Assembly: GCA_947247005.1 (NCBI GenBank)
Contig: OX365946.1
Location: 2,922,453-2,986,452 of the forward strand
Direction of reading: 5' to 3'
Length of the DNA: 64,000 nt
Origin: Spisula solida
Taxonomy: Eukaryota > Mollusca > Bivalvia > Venerida > Mactridae
Positions within the stretch are counted from its first letter, which is position 1, and each line of letters begins with the position of its first letter. A program made the translations under genes and the position numbers. Under the pieces are notes generated by a model that saw nothing but the letters and a program-made list of their open reading frames with translations, ran no database searches and was not told the origin of the DNA. This document shows, piece after piece, positions 10,323-22,043 of this stretch.

Positions 10323-11358
10323 ACAAGAGATGTTTGTAAAACACATATGCCCCCATGGCAGCCCAATAGTCAAAAATGGTGAAGGTCTAATTGACCTTGA
10401 CCTACTGACCAAATCAAATAGGGGTCATCTACTGTTGCTGACCAACCTCCATGTAAAGTTTGAAGATTCTAGGTCAAAGCGTTCTTGAGTTATTGAACGG
10501 AAACCATTTAAATAGTCAGAAATGGTGAAGGTCACAGTGACCTTGACCTACTGATCTCAAAATCAATAGGGGTCATCTACTATTGGTGACCAACCTCCAT
10601 GTAAAGTCTGAAGATCCTAGGTCAAAGCTTTCTTAAGTTATTGCACGGAAACCATTTAAATAGTCAGAAATGGTGAAGGTCACAGTGACCTTGACCTTTG
10701 ACCTACTAACCTCAAAATCAATAGGGGTCATCTACTGTTGGTGAACAACCTTTGAGTAAAGTCTGAAGATCCTAGGTCAAAGCGTTCTTGGGTTATTGAA
10801 CGGAAACCATTTAAATAGTCAGAAATGGTGAAGGTCACAGTGACCTTGACCTTTGACCTACTAACCTCAAAATCAAAAGCAGTCATCTACTGTTGGCGAC
10901 CAACCTCCATGTAAAGTTTGAAGATCCTAGGTCAAAGCGTTCTTGAGTTATTGAACGGAAACCATTTAAATAGTCAGAAATGGTGAAGGTCACAGTGACC
11001 TTGACCTTTGACCTACTAACCTCAGAATCAATAGGGGTCATCTACTGTTGGTGACCAACCTCCATGTTAAGTTTGAAGATCTTAGGTCAAAGCGTTCTTG
11101 AGTTATTGACCAGAAACCATTTAAATAGTCAGAAATGGTGAAGGTCACAGTGACCTTGACCTTTTACCTACTAACCTCAAAATCAATAGGGGTCATCTAC
11201 TGTTGGTGGCTAATCTCCATGTAAAGTTTAAAGATCCTAGGTCAAAGCGTTCTTGAGTTATTGAACGGAAACCATTTTATACGACCGACAGACAGACCGA
11301 CCGACAGACATGTGCAAAGCAATATACCCCCTCATCAAAGATGGGGGGGCATAACTAA
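10323..11358. mobile_element. Intronic repeat element with internal 155-bp tandem array
   Basis: The element runs from AACAAGAGATGTTTGTAAAA with ATGCCCCC to a CCGACAGACAGACC tract and a terminal GGGGGGGCATAAC; the ends are imperfectly inverted (ATGCCCCC versus GGGGGCAT). The body is six tandem units: five steps of 146, 148, 155, 155 and 155 bp. Each unit has the words CAAAGCGTTCTTGAGTTATT, CGGAAACCATTTAAATAGTC and GGGGTCATCTACTGTTGG. No coding capacity. Elements of this style are abundant in mollusc genomes. It lies in ENPP intron 2. Confidence 0.8.
10383..11156. promoter_or_regulatory. Array of nuclear-receptor-type motifs (ERE palindromes and DR1 sites)
   Basis: Five copies of the 15-bp palindrome AGGTCACAGTGACCT lie at 10529-10543, 10677-10691, 10832-10846, 10987-11001 and 11142-11156; a sixth, at 10383-10397, has one half-site mismatch. 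This is the classic inverted-repeat-3 estrogen response element. Directly after it, TGACCTTTGACCT (a DR1 direct repeat) occurs at 10692-10704, 10847-10859 and 11002-11014 and is degraded after the last ERE (TGACCTTTTACCT). The matches are seen in the sequence; any binding or enhancer activity is inference. Confidence 0.6.
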
Positions 11359-11372
11359 GAAGTTAAACTTAC

Positions 11373-11558
11373 TAGTTTTATAGCCATCTTTGGAGGCTTT
11401 ATCAGGAAATATGGCATATCCTTCCTTTGCTGTGAGAACAATGGGAGCTATCCTGTTACTACTTCTGTAATGTATGTTCCTTAACTCACTGCCACCTTTC
11501 TTGTACACATCCAAATCTGGTATCTTCTGTAACTTCTCAAAAATCTCACTTTCTAAAC
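11373..11558 (-). CDS. ENPP4/5-like ectonucleotidase, exon 2
   Basis: The exon is bounded by acceptor GCTTTTCAG|GT and donor ACTA|GTAAGT, both phase 1, and encodes residues 290-351. It covers the part of the phosphodiesterase fold between the DHG metal motif and the final zinc histidine. It contains HYRSSNRIAPIVLTAKEGYAI, the conserved ENPP 'H-Y..S.RI.P...A..GY.I' block. Joined to exons 1 and 3 it gives an uninterrupted frame. Confidence 0.93.
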
Positions 11559-11719
11559 CTGAAAAGCATTCAGCAAACAGTAATGAATAACAAGCAATAC
11601 AATAAACTTAATATCAGTAAATTATCTCTATGAGGCTACAATGATGTATCACTTCATGATGGATACACGGCTCTTTTTATTACATTATAGGGGCCATTAA
11701 GGCCCATTACCCTGGAAAA

Positions 11720-12360
11720 AAACAAGAGCACCGCCTACGAGTGCTGGACGCTAGACTTTCTCGTACTTGATAGTACACCTGCTCATCTGTGAGTGAAAAT
11801 TCTTCAAATGAGTAACAAGGGCAGATAACTCATAAATATAGATCACAGGGTTAGCAGCCTTATCAGTATGGACTCCTCTTGTGATGGTGAAATGCTATGT
11901 TGATTTTAAAGTGGATACCTTTCAATAGTCCTTGAGAAATTGACATATTTGTGTAAATCATATGTTCAAAGTCAGAAAGGGGAATAACTCTTCTAAAATG
12001 CAGGATAGATTTTCCCCCCTTGTCAGTAGATGTAAGGAATCACATTCCACAAGTGTATTGACATTCAAGTTGAAAGCTTTGATAGTGTTTGATAAAATCC
12101 AGCATATATATGGGTAAAATTTGCCACTATTTCTATGTACTAACGTTAGTCCAAACAGGGGAAGATAACTCCATAAATATAGGTCACAGCGTTACCAACC
12201 TTGTCAGTATGGACTCCCCTTGTGATGGTGAATAACTTTGTTGAGTTTCAAGTTGATACCTTTGATAGTCTTTGAGAAAATGACTCTGACAATAAACTTT
12301 ACCAACGCACACAATCCCATCACGACAATAGCTCAACTTTTTTTCTGTGAAAAGGTTTAA
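11720..12360. repeat. Intron 1 repeat with three imperfect units of about 170 bp
   Basis: After the recognisable start AACAAGAGCACCGCCTACGA, three diverged units begin near 11816, 11975 and 12155. Each carries GATAACTC(C)ATAAATATAG, TCAGTATGGACTCC and GTGATGGTGAA words or variants (the middle unit is the most decayed). No coding capacity. The style matches other mollusc mobile repeats, but the right boundary is not sharp. Confidence 0.6.
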
Positions 12361-12374
12361 TATACATTACTTAC

Positions 12375-13242
12375 TCTTATCATTAGGATAGAGATTGACA
12401 GCCATGTGGTTTTCAAATTTTGGTGAACCTGGATGACATGATGATAGATCAATACCATGGTCCGCCAAAACAATAGCTTCTGTATAGTTTGTAAACCCAT
12501 GGTCAGCTGTTAATAGAATGTTCATTTCATCAAATAAATTCACTTCTTTGAGCCGTGTAAATAAATGTCCTAAGACTTCATTCAATTCTCCCTTGATGAA
12601 ATTGGTGACATTCCTAGAACCTGCTCCAGTGGCATGCGCTATTTCGTCCGGTTCAGGGAAGTATAGAAGTCCGAGATTTATGGGATTTTTCTTATCAGTA
12701 AACCATGATACCAAAGTGTCAACCCTTTTTTTAAAATCTATGACACTAAATGGATCTTTATTTGGCATTGTCTTGTCCGGTCCTATTCCTTTCACTTTTC
12801 CCAAACCACCTGGCCATACGACAGATCCCGAGCAACGACCCGGATTCGCTTTTTTGTTAGTAACATATATTGGTTCAGCTCCTACGTCATACCATATTGG
12901 ATCAAAGTTATCTCTTCGATTATCATATAGAAAAGTTTCATTCCAAACTGGGTCATAGAATCGGTTGTGTACAATACCGTGACTCTCCGGGTACAAGCCC
13001 GTTATCATGGTATAGTGATTGGGATATGTCACGGACGGAAAAACATTCATCACTGACTCTGCTTTCACACCGTTGTGTATCATGTACTGGAAACTTGAAG
13101 TTTCATTGGCCGGCAACAAGTCGAGGTAATTATATCTAAAACCATCCATAGAAATAAGAATAAGTTTAGGGAACGAGTTGGCATGAATTATTTCCAACAG
13201 GGAAGTAATCAAAACCATTCCAATGGTCCAGATATTGTACAT
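12375..13242 (-). CDS. ENPP4/5-like ectonucleotide pyrophosphatase/phosphodiesterase, exon 1
   Basis: The gene encodes 494 residues in four exons (13242-12375, 11558-11373, 9686-9441, 8505-8321), close to vertebrate ENPP4/5. Family members hydrolyse extracellular nucleotides and related phosphodiesters with two zinc ions. Visible here: signal peptide 1-21 (hydrophobic, ending IIHA); first metal site D33 in ISMDGFR; nucleophile T72 in FPSVTYPNHY; D199 and H203 in PEPDEIAHATG; D247 and H248 in TADHGF. H355 comes from exon 3. N-glycosylation sequons are at N46, N101, N211 and N252. The start ATG at 13242 is the first in frame and directly precedes the signal peptide. All three introns are phase 1. 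The substrate cannot be read from sequence; a role like ENPP4 (dinucleotide polyphosphates) or ENPP5 is equally possible. Confidence 0.95.
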
Positions 13243-13655
13243 GTTGATTATTTGGCACTGTCAGTATGAGTTCAAAATCCGCACCAAAGACTGAGGGACA
13301 AAATGATAAGATGTCAGAATCTCAGATTCACAACACGTCAAACGGGCGAGTATTGTCACATGATTTCGCGAAGCGGCACTTAATGAGGAAAGTAAAACTT
13401 CATCAAACTTTCAAATTATTTGAAATGCATTTAACACATTTCTAGTACACGTAAGTTTAAACAAAAGCTCAAGCCTGTTCCCAGATGTTTGACAACAGCG
13501 TTCGTGCAGAGAAAACGTTGATTTGTTTACGGAAGTTACGTTGAAGAGTAAATAAACCGAAAGATTTTCAAAAACGCAAAAGATGCCCCATAAAAGTAAA
13601 AGCACCGTCAATAACGAAAAGCTTCTTTACATATTGACCAAATTACTGAACTGGG
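13243..13655. other. Presumed promoter and 5' UTR region of the ENPP gene
   Basis: This short gap lies between the ENPP start codon and the foldback element. No TATA box at a convincing position, CpG island or upstream exon is obvious. The gene's promoter should lie here or inside the neighbouring element. Confidence 0.35.
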
Positions 13656-16193
13656 GGTTACTTGGTCATCGCTAAGCGGCGTCTATTTAACCGAGACATC
13701 CGTTTAATATAGGTTTTCCGGTGAACTTCGTAATCCCACCTTTTAGACTTATAGGCGTGACTTGTGCTACTGGATTGTCCGTAGAAGGATTTCAAATAGC
13801 TGTACCGTATTTGGACGACATCCATATAATGTAGGTGTATTATTATACGTCGTATGTAGCGTTGATATAGACTTTGTTGTTTTAGACATATAAGGACGCC
13901 ATTCACAGAATGTAACATATGCTGAATGCAGTGTTGCTTAAGTTATGATAGGGTGGCATCTCTATACTGTTTCTGTTATAAATAATGCATATAGTGTTGT
14001 TATAGACATGTAAGCGCGGCATCTATGGAACGTAGGTGTATTGTATGTTGTATAATATTATAGTGTCGTTATGGGTATGTAAGTGCGGCATCTATAGAAT
14101 ATAGGTCTATTCTATGTTGTATATGGTGTTGTTATAGAAATGATAGGGGACATCCATAGAATGTAGGTTTGTTATATATTGTATATAGTGTTGATACAAG
14201 CATGTTAGGGCGGCATCCAGAAAATGTCGGTTTATTCTATGTTGTATATAATGTTGTTATAGACATGTAAGCGCGGCATCCATAGAATGTAGGGTTCTTC
14301 TTTGATGCATATAGTGTTGCTTTAGACATGTTAGCTCGGCATCTATAGAATGTAAGTTTATTATATGTTGTACGTAGTGTTGTTATAGACATGTTAGAAC
14401 GACATCCATATAAAGTAGGTTTATTCTATGTTGTATATAGTGTTGTTATTGGTATCTTAAGGCGGTATCCATAGAACGTAGGTTTTATTCTATGTTCAAT
14501 ATAGGGCGGTATCCATAGAATGTAGGTATATTCTATGTTCAATAAAGTGTTGCTGGAGGTACTTTAAGGCGGAATCCATACAACGTAGGTTTATTCTATG
14601 TTCAATATAGTGTTGTTAGAAGTAGGTTAGGGTGGTATCCATCTAATGTATGTATATTTAATGTTGTAAATAATGTTGCTATAGACATATAAGCGCGGCA
14701 TCCATAGAATGTAGGTTTATTCTTTGTAGCATAAAGTGTTCTAATGGACATGTTAGCGCGGCATCTATAGAATGTAGGTTTATTCTATGTTGTATAAAGT
14801 GTTGGTATCGACATGTTAGCGCGGCATCCATAGAATGTAGGGTTTTTCATTGTGACAACATAGAAAAAACCTACGTTCTATGGATACCGCCTTAAAGTTC
14901 CTCTAGCAACACTTTATTGAACATAGAATATACCTACGTTCTATGGATACCGCCCTATATTGAACATATAATAAAACGTAGGTTCTATAGATACCGCCTT
15001 AAGATACCAATAACAACAATATATACAACATATAATAAACCTACATTCTATAGATGCCGCACTGACATGTCTATAACAAATACAAATGCAACAAAGAAGA
15101 ACCCTGTATTCTATGGTTCCACACTAACATGTCTATAACAACACTTATTGCAACAGAGAGTAAACCTACATTCAATAGATGCCGACCTAACATGTCTATA
15201 ACAACACTATATACAACATAGAATAAACCTTCATTCTATAGATGCCGCCCTAACATGTCCATTAAAAAAACTACAAACAACTTAGAATAAACCTACGTTC
15301 TATAGATGCCGTCCTAGCATGCCTATAACAACACTACATACAATGTAGAATAAACCTACATTCAATAGATGCCGACCTAACATGTCTATAACAACACTAC
15401 ACACAACATAGAATAAACCTACATTCTATAGACGCGTCCCTAACATGCCTATAACAACACTGCATACAACATAGAATAACACTACATTCTATGGATACCG
15501 TCTTAACAAGCCCATAACAACACTATAAACAACATAGAATAACCCTCTAGTCGTTGGATGTCGCCCCATCATTTATAACAACACTTAATACAACAAAGAA
15601 AAAACCTATATTTTATACATGCCGCCCTAGCATGCCTATAACAACACTATATACACCATAGAATATAAACCTTCAGTCTGTAGATGCCGCCCAACATGTC
15701 CATAACAACACTACATACAACATAGAATAAACCTACATTCAATATATGCCGCTTTAACATGCCTATAACACAACACTTCATACAACATAGAGTAAACCTA
15801 CATTCTATGGATGCTGCCCTAACATGCCTATAACAACTATAACAACCCTACATACAACATAGAACAAACCTACATTCTATAGATGCCCCTCTAACACACA
15901 CCCTCTAACATGCCTATAACAACACTATATACAACATAGAATAAATTTAACCTACATTTTGTAGATGCCACCCTAACTTTGATATTATATCAATATAAAC
16001 CACAAAGAATAAACCTACATTCAATGGATGCCTTCCTTACACGTGGTTAGAACAGCTAGAGTCTAGTAATTGTAGTCCAAACGCATGTCCTTTAGCCGTG
16101 CCCCTCTGACAGCTATAGGCGGAGTTACGAAAATTACCGTAACCTACGTTATAGGGATGACTCAGTTATATGGATGCCGCTTAGCGATTACCC
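13656..16193. mobile_element. Foldback-type element with inverted arrays of about 63-bp subrepeats
   Basis: Two arrays face each other about a centre near 14857. The left arm (13656-14848) and right arm (14865-16193) each hold roughly 15-20 units containing CATAGAATGTAGG, TTTATTCTATGTTGTATA and ATAGACATGTTAGCGCGGCA, or the reverse complement. The outer ends form matching inverted repeats: TCGCTAAGCGGC at 13669-13680 and GCCGCTTAGCGA at 16177-16188, with similarity extending about 90 bp inward. Long inverted repeats made of tandem subrepeats are the hallmark of FB/Galileo-like foldback elements. No transposase is visible, so this copy is non-autonomous. Confidence 0.8.
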
Positions 16194-17150
16194 TTTCTCC
16201 ACCCACTAACTTAACTAAGGCGTGTATATTTAAAAATGTTCATTCTTGAAGTTATTGCCCCCGTCTGGAATTCAATTTTGCACTGACAATTACCGCAAAA
16301 CAACCCAGTAATACACATAGTCCATGTTTATATTTATTCCAAGGCTTTGTAAAGAATAACAGAAGGATTTATGACGTAGTAACGACCTTGGTAATACACG
16401 TACAAATGTACGACGTCATTGCAAAGATCATTGATGATTCTTCCGAAATTTTATTCTACTTTTATGACATGATGTAGTTATTTGGTAATATTATTTACTA
16501 AGGTTTCCCGTTCTGAATATATAATTGAAATATTTTATTTTTTAATATTTCTTGTATTAAGTAGCGTAGAATTGAGAACTATTTTGTGCGCGGAAGCACA
16601 TTTAATTGTGTTAATCGGCAGGATTACTGGATCTACTAAACCCCGCAACTCGGTTGTAACTTTAAAAAATGAGGAATTATGTCCCTTACTTGTATCGCTG
16701 GTTGCATGATATTAGAAACTTGGGTCACTGTCCGGATCAAACAATGATATCAGACGCGGCGATTTCGCATGATACTTATTTAAGTGATGCACTACTAATT
16801 GTATGTAGGATTACAGTCATTATGCTGTCCAGTAAGCTTATTTGATAAACTGATAGTTTTTAAAAAATGTAATTGTTTTTAAAAATTTAAACAATGTAAA
16901 AAAACATGACAATCCGAACTACACCGAATGATTCCCTACATGCAAAATTGTAAAATATTTTATGCCTTTAGAGGTCAAACTTTGTCTGTAAATTGCTATT
17001 TCTGTTTTTAGGCGTTTCCCCAAAAATATATAAATTTTTAAAAGCTTACCGCGCAAAACAACTTTTAAAAAGCTTTATAAATATAACTGGTTTAAAATAC
17101 CTGGTACAGATAGATCGAAGACTATCGCATATCCTTAAATCAATACAGAA
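16194..17150. other. AT-rich intergenic DNA
   Basis: No exon, RNA gene or repeat is supported. A 75-codon frame at 16482-16709 has hydrophobic stretches but no splice or domain support. Confidence 0.5.
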
Positions 17151-17199
17151 GTCGTCTTAATGCCGATGGTACGGTGTCCCGTTAGGGCCATCGTTGTAT

Positions 17200-17582
17200 A
17201 GAAGTAAGTCGAAACACGAAACAACGGTAGTACGATGGTGAAAAGTCGAAACTACGATGGGGAAAACACGATAGCACGATAATGAAAACAACAAACGTAC
17301 AATAATGAAAAGTCGATATTATTTCGCGTTTTTACTATCGTGCTATCGTATTATCAACACCGTACTATCGTTGTTTCGTACTATCGACTTTTCACTATCG
17401 TATTTTGATGAAAAGTCGAAAGTACGATAGTGAAAAGTCGAAAGTACGAAAGTGAAAAGTCGAAAATACGATAGCACGATAGTGAAAACGCCAAATAAAA
17501 TCGACTTTTCATTATCGAACTTTCGTTGTTTCGTGTTTTCATTATCGTGCTATCGTGTTTTTACCATTGTAGTTTCGTAAAA
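17200..17582. repeat. Palindromic cluster of ACGATAG/CTATCGT words
   Basis: The stretch is built from short words ACGATAG, GCACGATAGTGAAAA and GTCGAAA together with their reverse complements, in alternating blocks on both strands (forward 17210-17315, reverse 17330-17405, forward 17410-17490, reverse 17500-17570). It can therefore fold into several alternative hairpins. No coding capacity. It is probably the core of a foldback or MITE-like element whose ends are not recognisable. Confidence 0.75.
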
Positions 17583-17646
17583 GGGTTTAAATCGATATCG
17601 TCTACGTTATTATAATGTTTTTACGAGTTATTCGGTGGAATGGTGT

Positions 17647-18217
17647 GCACCGTGGCATGACGGTACAATATCCCCTTTTGTACGCGTGCTATGAAATGTT
17701 TGGCGGGAATTCGATTCCACGTTGTAAATCGCTTCTTAGTTGATCGTCCTATCAGAAAAACATCAAATGACTAGTATGCCATTTGAACAAAGGGTCAAGG
17801 TTACGGGTCGTTGGTGTAGTGGTTTGAGCTTACAGAGGATAAAACACTCTTGACACATGTTTTTACTTCTTGTTTCAGTCCCTACACTAAAAACGACAAT
17901 TTATTGGTGTTTTCATGTTGATATCATAAGATTATTAACAAATGATGAACTGGTAATGTTTGTGGTTGAATTGTATACCCATATTCTAAAACCAAAGATA
18001 ACAAGATTATCATATGCAGATATATTCCCCGTCAACACGAACCACTACTTTAATTATCAACATGTCTGGTCCTTTCTTCAAATGGCATAAAAACCTTAAT
18101 TTGTTTGTCTGAAAGGACTAACGACTAAAAAGCGATCTACAACGTGGAATGGGTTTCCCGTCAAAATTCAATACATGGGCACAAAAATCTATATTGTATA
18201 TCGTCATGCCTCGGTGC
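17647..18217. mobile_element. MITE with about 110-bp imperfect terminal inverted repeats
   Basis: The left arm (17647-17760: GCACCGTGGCATGACG, ACAATAT, TTTGGCGGGAA, ATTCCACGTTGTAAATCGCT) is matched in inverse orientation by 18105-18217. The 570-bp element has no plausible transposase; the 77-codon frame at 17857-18090 is not recognisable. Superfamily and target duplication are undetermined. Confidence 0.7.
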
Positions 18218-19660
18218 TCAATATTACACAGATTGGGTTGCAAAAACACCCTACTAACAATTTAGACTTGTTTTCAAAAAATAGTGTGAATTAATACAAC
18301 GGTTCCAAAGATATTCAATTTTATAGTCGGTGTAGTTAGAACATTGGTTAAGTGTAGAAAGTCACGCAACCGTCAAAAACCTGGTGATCAATTTTCATTT
18401 CATTGTTTTCTTTTTCGGACTTTTATCCGTGCTATATCTTCATGTGAAACAATGAAAACATTAGGGCGCAGTGAAGGTTGAATAAACATGTATTTAGTTG
18501 TTAAGATCTCTACGTATCGAGTGAAATTATTTGTGGAATAATATTTTGTAAATTTATTATTTTATCCGACATTGTGATAGTTACTACAGAGGTATTTTTA
18601 TTTTTATCGTTTAATATTACAAATGTAGTTTGAATTATTTGAATATTTAAAAGGGGTGTGTAAAGAAGTATTTAGTTATTACATAAAGGGGATATATCGG
18701 GGTATATGTTAATTTTTTCAACTTGTTGTTTCATTTTAGACAACATGAACTCATATACAGCCCTTACAATGGTATATGCCTGCAATTATGCATTTTAACT
18801 AACCCATGTCTTTATTAAATCAATTTCACTACAGAAACTATTCAAACAATTAACAACCTGTGTAAAATGATAAAACATGTAATAAATTGCCCCGAGAGTA
18901 AAGGGGCAACTTTACAATGTAATAAATACCGACTACCCTAACATGCAAGTAACAAGGACTAGATGTACACGTGACGCTGAAAAGTTGGGGTTGATTTTGT
19001 TGGGGTGTGGTGTAGTTTTAAGTATTTATAACGATATAACGACTTTATTTATTGGGGACTACATATTTGACAAGACAATGTGTCTTTCAAGAATATTCGA
19101 TAGCATTGGGACAATGGATATTGGTCTGAAGTTGTTAACGTCCTGAGTTGGATATTTTTTGTGAATATGTGTAATTTTTGCATCCTTGGGGTTTCATGGA
19201 AGACATCGTATACATGACCGATCCCAAAGGGTTGCGCCAATGTGCTATAATTACAAACAAGTTTTATCGCGCCCGCTTACATTGAGCGAGACATAGTCGT
19301 CACGTTTCATGAATGTGCATGCGTGCGTATGTCTGAATTTGTTAGCTACATCATTGCTTCAACATGCATTGACCAATCGTCTTTATATTTACTAACAGTT
19401 TAATGTTTTCGACTGGTTTACCAGTAATAAAAAAAATTAAAATTACATGCATTATATGAGTTGAAATACTCTGTATCAAATACATGTACATATACGTGAC
19501 GTTAGCTATACAAAGCGTTTAAAAGTGTCATACAAAATGTATAATATTAATAATCATCATAATAATAATAAATGCTTTACTTTCTGAATGTAGCATGTTA
19601 AGACATGTATATGATAGAACAATGTTGTGTTTCGTGTATCCAATTTAGTGTCATCAGACC
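18218..19660. other. AT-rich intergenic DNA
   Basis: No gene or RNA is supported. A microsatellite-like AATAATAATA tract lies near 19560-19572. Confidence 0.5.
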
Positions 19661-19667
19661 GGAAGCA

Positions 19668-20672
19668 GGCTTATTCAACCCCGAGCTTATTCAACCCCAA
19701 GCGATTTTAAGTATTATTCAACTCCAAGCTCATTCAACTCCAAACCAGGGCTCATTCAACCCCAGATTTGTAAAGCTCATTCAACCCCAATGAAAAAAAT
19801 TGTTAGGTAGGGGTATTCTTTAATATTGTGTTTTGAGTTTATAAATATGTTAAAAGATAAATGTTTATTTCCATAAATGTGTTTTTATTTTTAACATACA
19901 AAAATAATGTATATATATATAAATATATTCATTTATTGATAAAAAACAATAATTATAGAAATACTTGGTAAGTATGTTTTACCTTGAATACATACTTTAA
20001 CAAACATAAGTTAGGTTTAATTGTTAATATGTATTTAGTAACACAAGACACTTTATAAATATAAGTTAATATCTAGGTTCGGGAATTTATATCTATTTAA
20101 ACTTTAAACTACATATATATAACAACATGTCTGTGATTTTTTACATCTCTTGAAAATCTTTTTTTTTCAAGTTCCTTACACATACTGATATCAAAAATGA
20201 ATACGATTGTTTACAGTACTTATAGTTTCAATGTGTGTCAATATCCCTTACCTAGAAATGTACTTACAATAAATTTAACAAACCCCAAAAAAACAATCGA
20301 TAAAAAATATAATTCACACTCAAGCATATTGCAATATAATTCAACTGTTACCATGATGAAACACTCTAAACGTTTCACACTCTGTTTAATTGCATACATA
20401 TTGATATTTATCACACAATTTATCAACCCCTGCTTGACAATATACATGCCTATCACAAAATCAGTTTTAAAAATATTATCATGATAATACTTAACAAGCA
20501 ACAAATAAACAAAAAAATAACATAAATTAACTTAATTATAAAAACAATATTTGGGGTTGAATGAGCCTCAAAATCTCTGGGGTTGAATGAGCCTTGGGGT
20601 TGAATGAGCCTATGGTTGGGGTTGAATAGTCCATGCATTTCTGGGGTTGAATGAGTCTGGGGTTGATCAATA
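19668..20672. mobile_element. 1-kb element with terminal arrays of ATTCAACCCC subrepeats
   Basis: The left end holds about six copies of (C)ATTCAACCCCA between 19668 and 19795, spaced irregularly by 14-30 bp. The right end (20550-20672) holds about six copies of the inverse TGGGGTTGAAT. The extreme ends GCTTATT and AATAAGC are also inverted repeats. The AT-rich interior encodes nothing recognisable. This is a second foldback-like element of a different family from 13656-16193. Confidence 0.75.
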
Positions 20673-20976
20673 AGCTGACATTCATCTGACTTATAGTTAT
20701 GTTCATTCAGTTGTTATAATTATGATCACCGTCTTGTATGCCATGCTTTCCGGAAACGAAGTCAACATTGAATGAACGATCGATTTAAACCTCACTCGAG
20801 TTGTATTGCGTTTTACCCTAACTACAAACATAATAAACAATACAAATCTTATTTACAACGAGGCCTTCAGAATACAACAGAACAATTGAACAGCCGCCGT
20901 AAAAGCAAAGTTCTTAATAAAAATGTGCACGCATGCATGTCAGAAATATATTCCCCTTATTATTTTGTTTTCAGCG

Positions 20977-21078
20977 ATGCGACGGCTTTCAATTCTATAT
21001 AAGCATACGGGATATGTATTCCTGTTCATTGGAATCATATGCACTGCAGCCTCTCTCCTACGCACAACATGTTTTGTA
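20977..21078 (+). CDS. GT92 glycosyltransferase, exon 1: start codon and signal anchor
   Basis: The gene encodes a 431-residue type II membrane protein in five coding exons (20977-21078, 22044-22650, 42241-42395, 43265-43503, 43848-44040). Exon 1 starts at ATG 20977, just after acceptor TTTTGTTTTCAG|CG, implying an upstream 5' UTR exon. It encodes a short basic cytoplasmic tail (MRRLSILYKH) and a hydrophobic anchor (TGYVFLFIGIICTAASLL). The donor GTA|GTAAGT is phase 0 and fits the phase-0 acceptor of exon 2. GT92 enzymes are Golgi glycosyltransferases (for example galactosyltransferases of nematode glycans); the acceptor substrate here is unknown. GT92 families are often expanded in bivalves. 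The assignment of this exon rests on phase, topology and position. Confidence 0.8.
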
Positions 21079-22043
21079 GTAAGTAAACAAACTTTATGAG
21101 AATCATTTTTGTTTTAAGTGCCAATGACATTATTCCATATAGAGAGTACATAGGCACCCTTAACCTTACATCGGACTTACCAACAGTGTTCAGGAAATAC
21201 CCATGTTCTCGTTGCGCCTAAAACAAGGAAATTTATATCGTCTTTAGTATGTCGCAGACTGGGATCTACTTTTTGTTCCTGATATGGTCGATTTAACCCT
21301 CGAACATACTTTTATTAAGAATTGACATATCCGCAACAAACGCTTGAGCATATACATGTATTATATACAAACATTTAAAGTTCTTCTTCCTGCATCGCCT
21401 CCAATCTGTCAGCGGCTGTGTCTATCAGTAAATAGCCTTAAACAAATGTAAGAATATTAATGTTGTTCTTGATTGTCCTTTTAATTTGTATACAGCTAAC
21501 TAAATGCAGCGAGCTACAGTTAACTTTTATTGTCAGAATGATAATGATTTTGTAGTTAGCAAGATATTTGTTTTTAAGTGTTAAGCTCAAACTCCAACAC
21601 ACATTATACCAATCTAGACAGTCGTAACCGCAGCATGTTCAGTGCATGTTTTTAACAATGTTAACACATATCGCTAGCTAAGAACTAGAAGGTCGTTAGT
21701 ACTTCTTACGATTTAAAGGACTCATGCATATTTGAAATCTGCATCTCAAGGCGCTTCTTATGAGCTTGTTTTCATGAAAATCGGAAGTGGTCATGTTGAC
21801 GGAACTGAAGTTTAGAAAGCTTGTTTTTCAATAAGTTAAGAGTAGTTTTTAGACAGTTTTTTTTCTTGTTTTCTCAAAATATTGATTTGTACTTACCACC
21901 TTCTAATTCTAAGCCAGCGATATATCGCACCGTGTTAAATTTAGACCGATAATTAAAATTATTTAATTAAGTATTTGTTTCACACATAAACATGTATTCA
22001 AAACGATGTTCGATCTTTTTGTAGACTTGAAATTTTGTTCCAG
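21079..22043 (+). other. GT92 intron 1
   Basis: About 965 bp of AT-rich DNA between donor GTA|GTAAGT and acceptor TTTTGTTCCAG. No repeat or additional exon is recognised. Confidence 0.7.

Noticed and set aside
12518..12958. 146-codon plus-strand frame
   Set aside because: Antisense to the well-supported ENPP exon 1.
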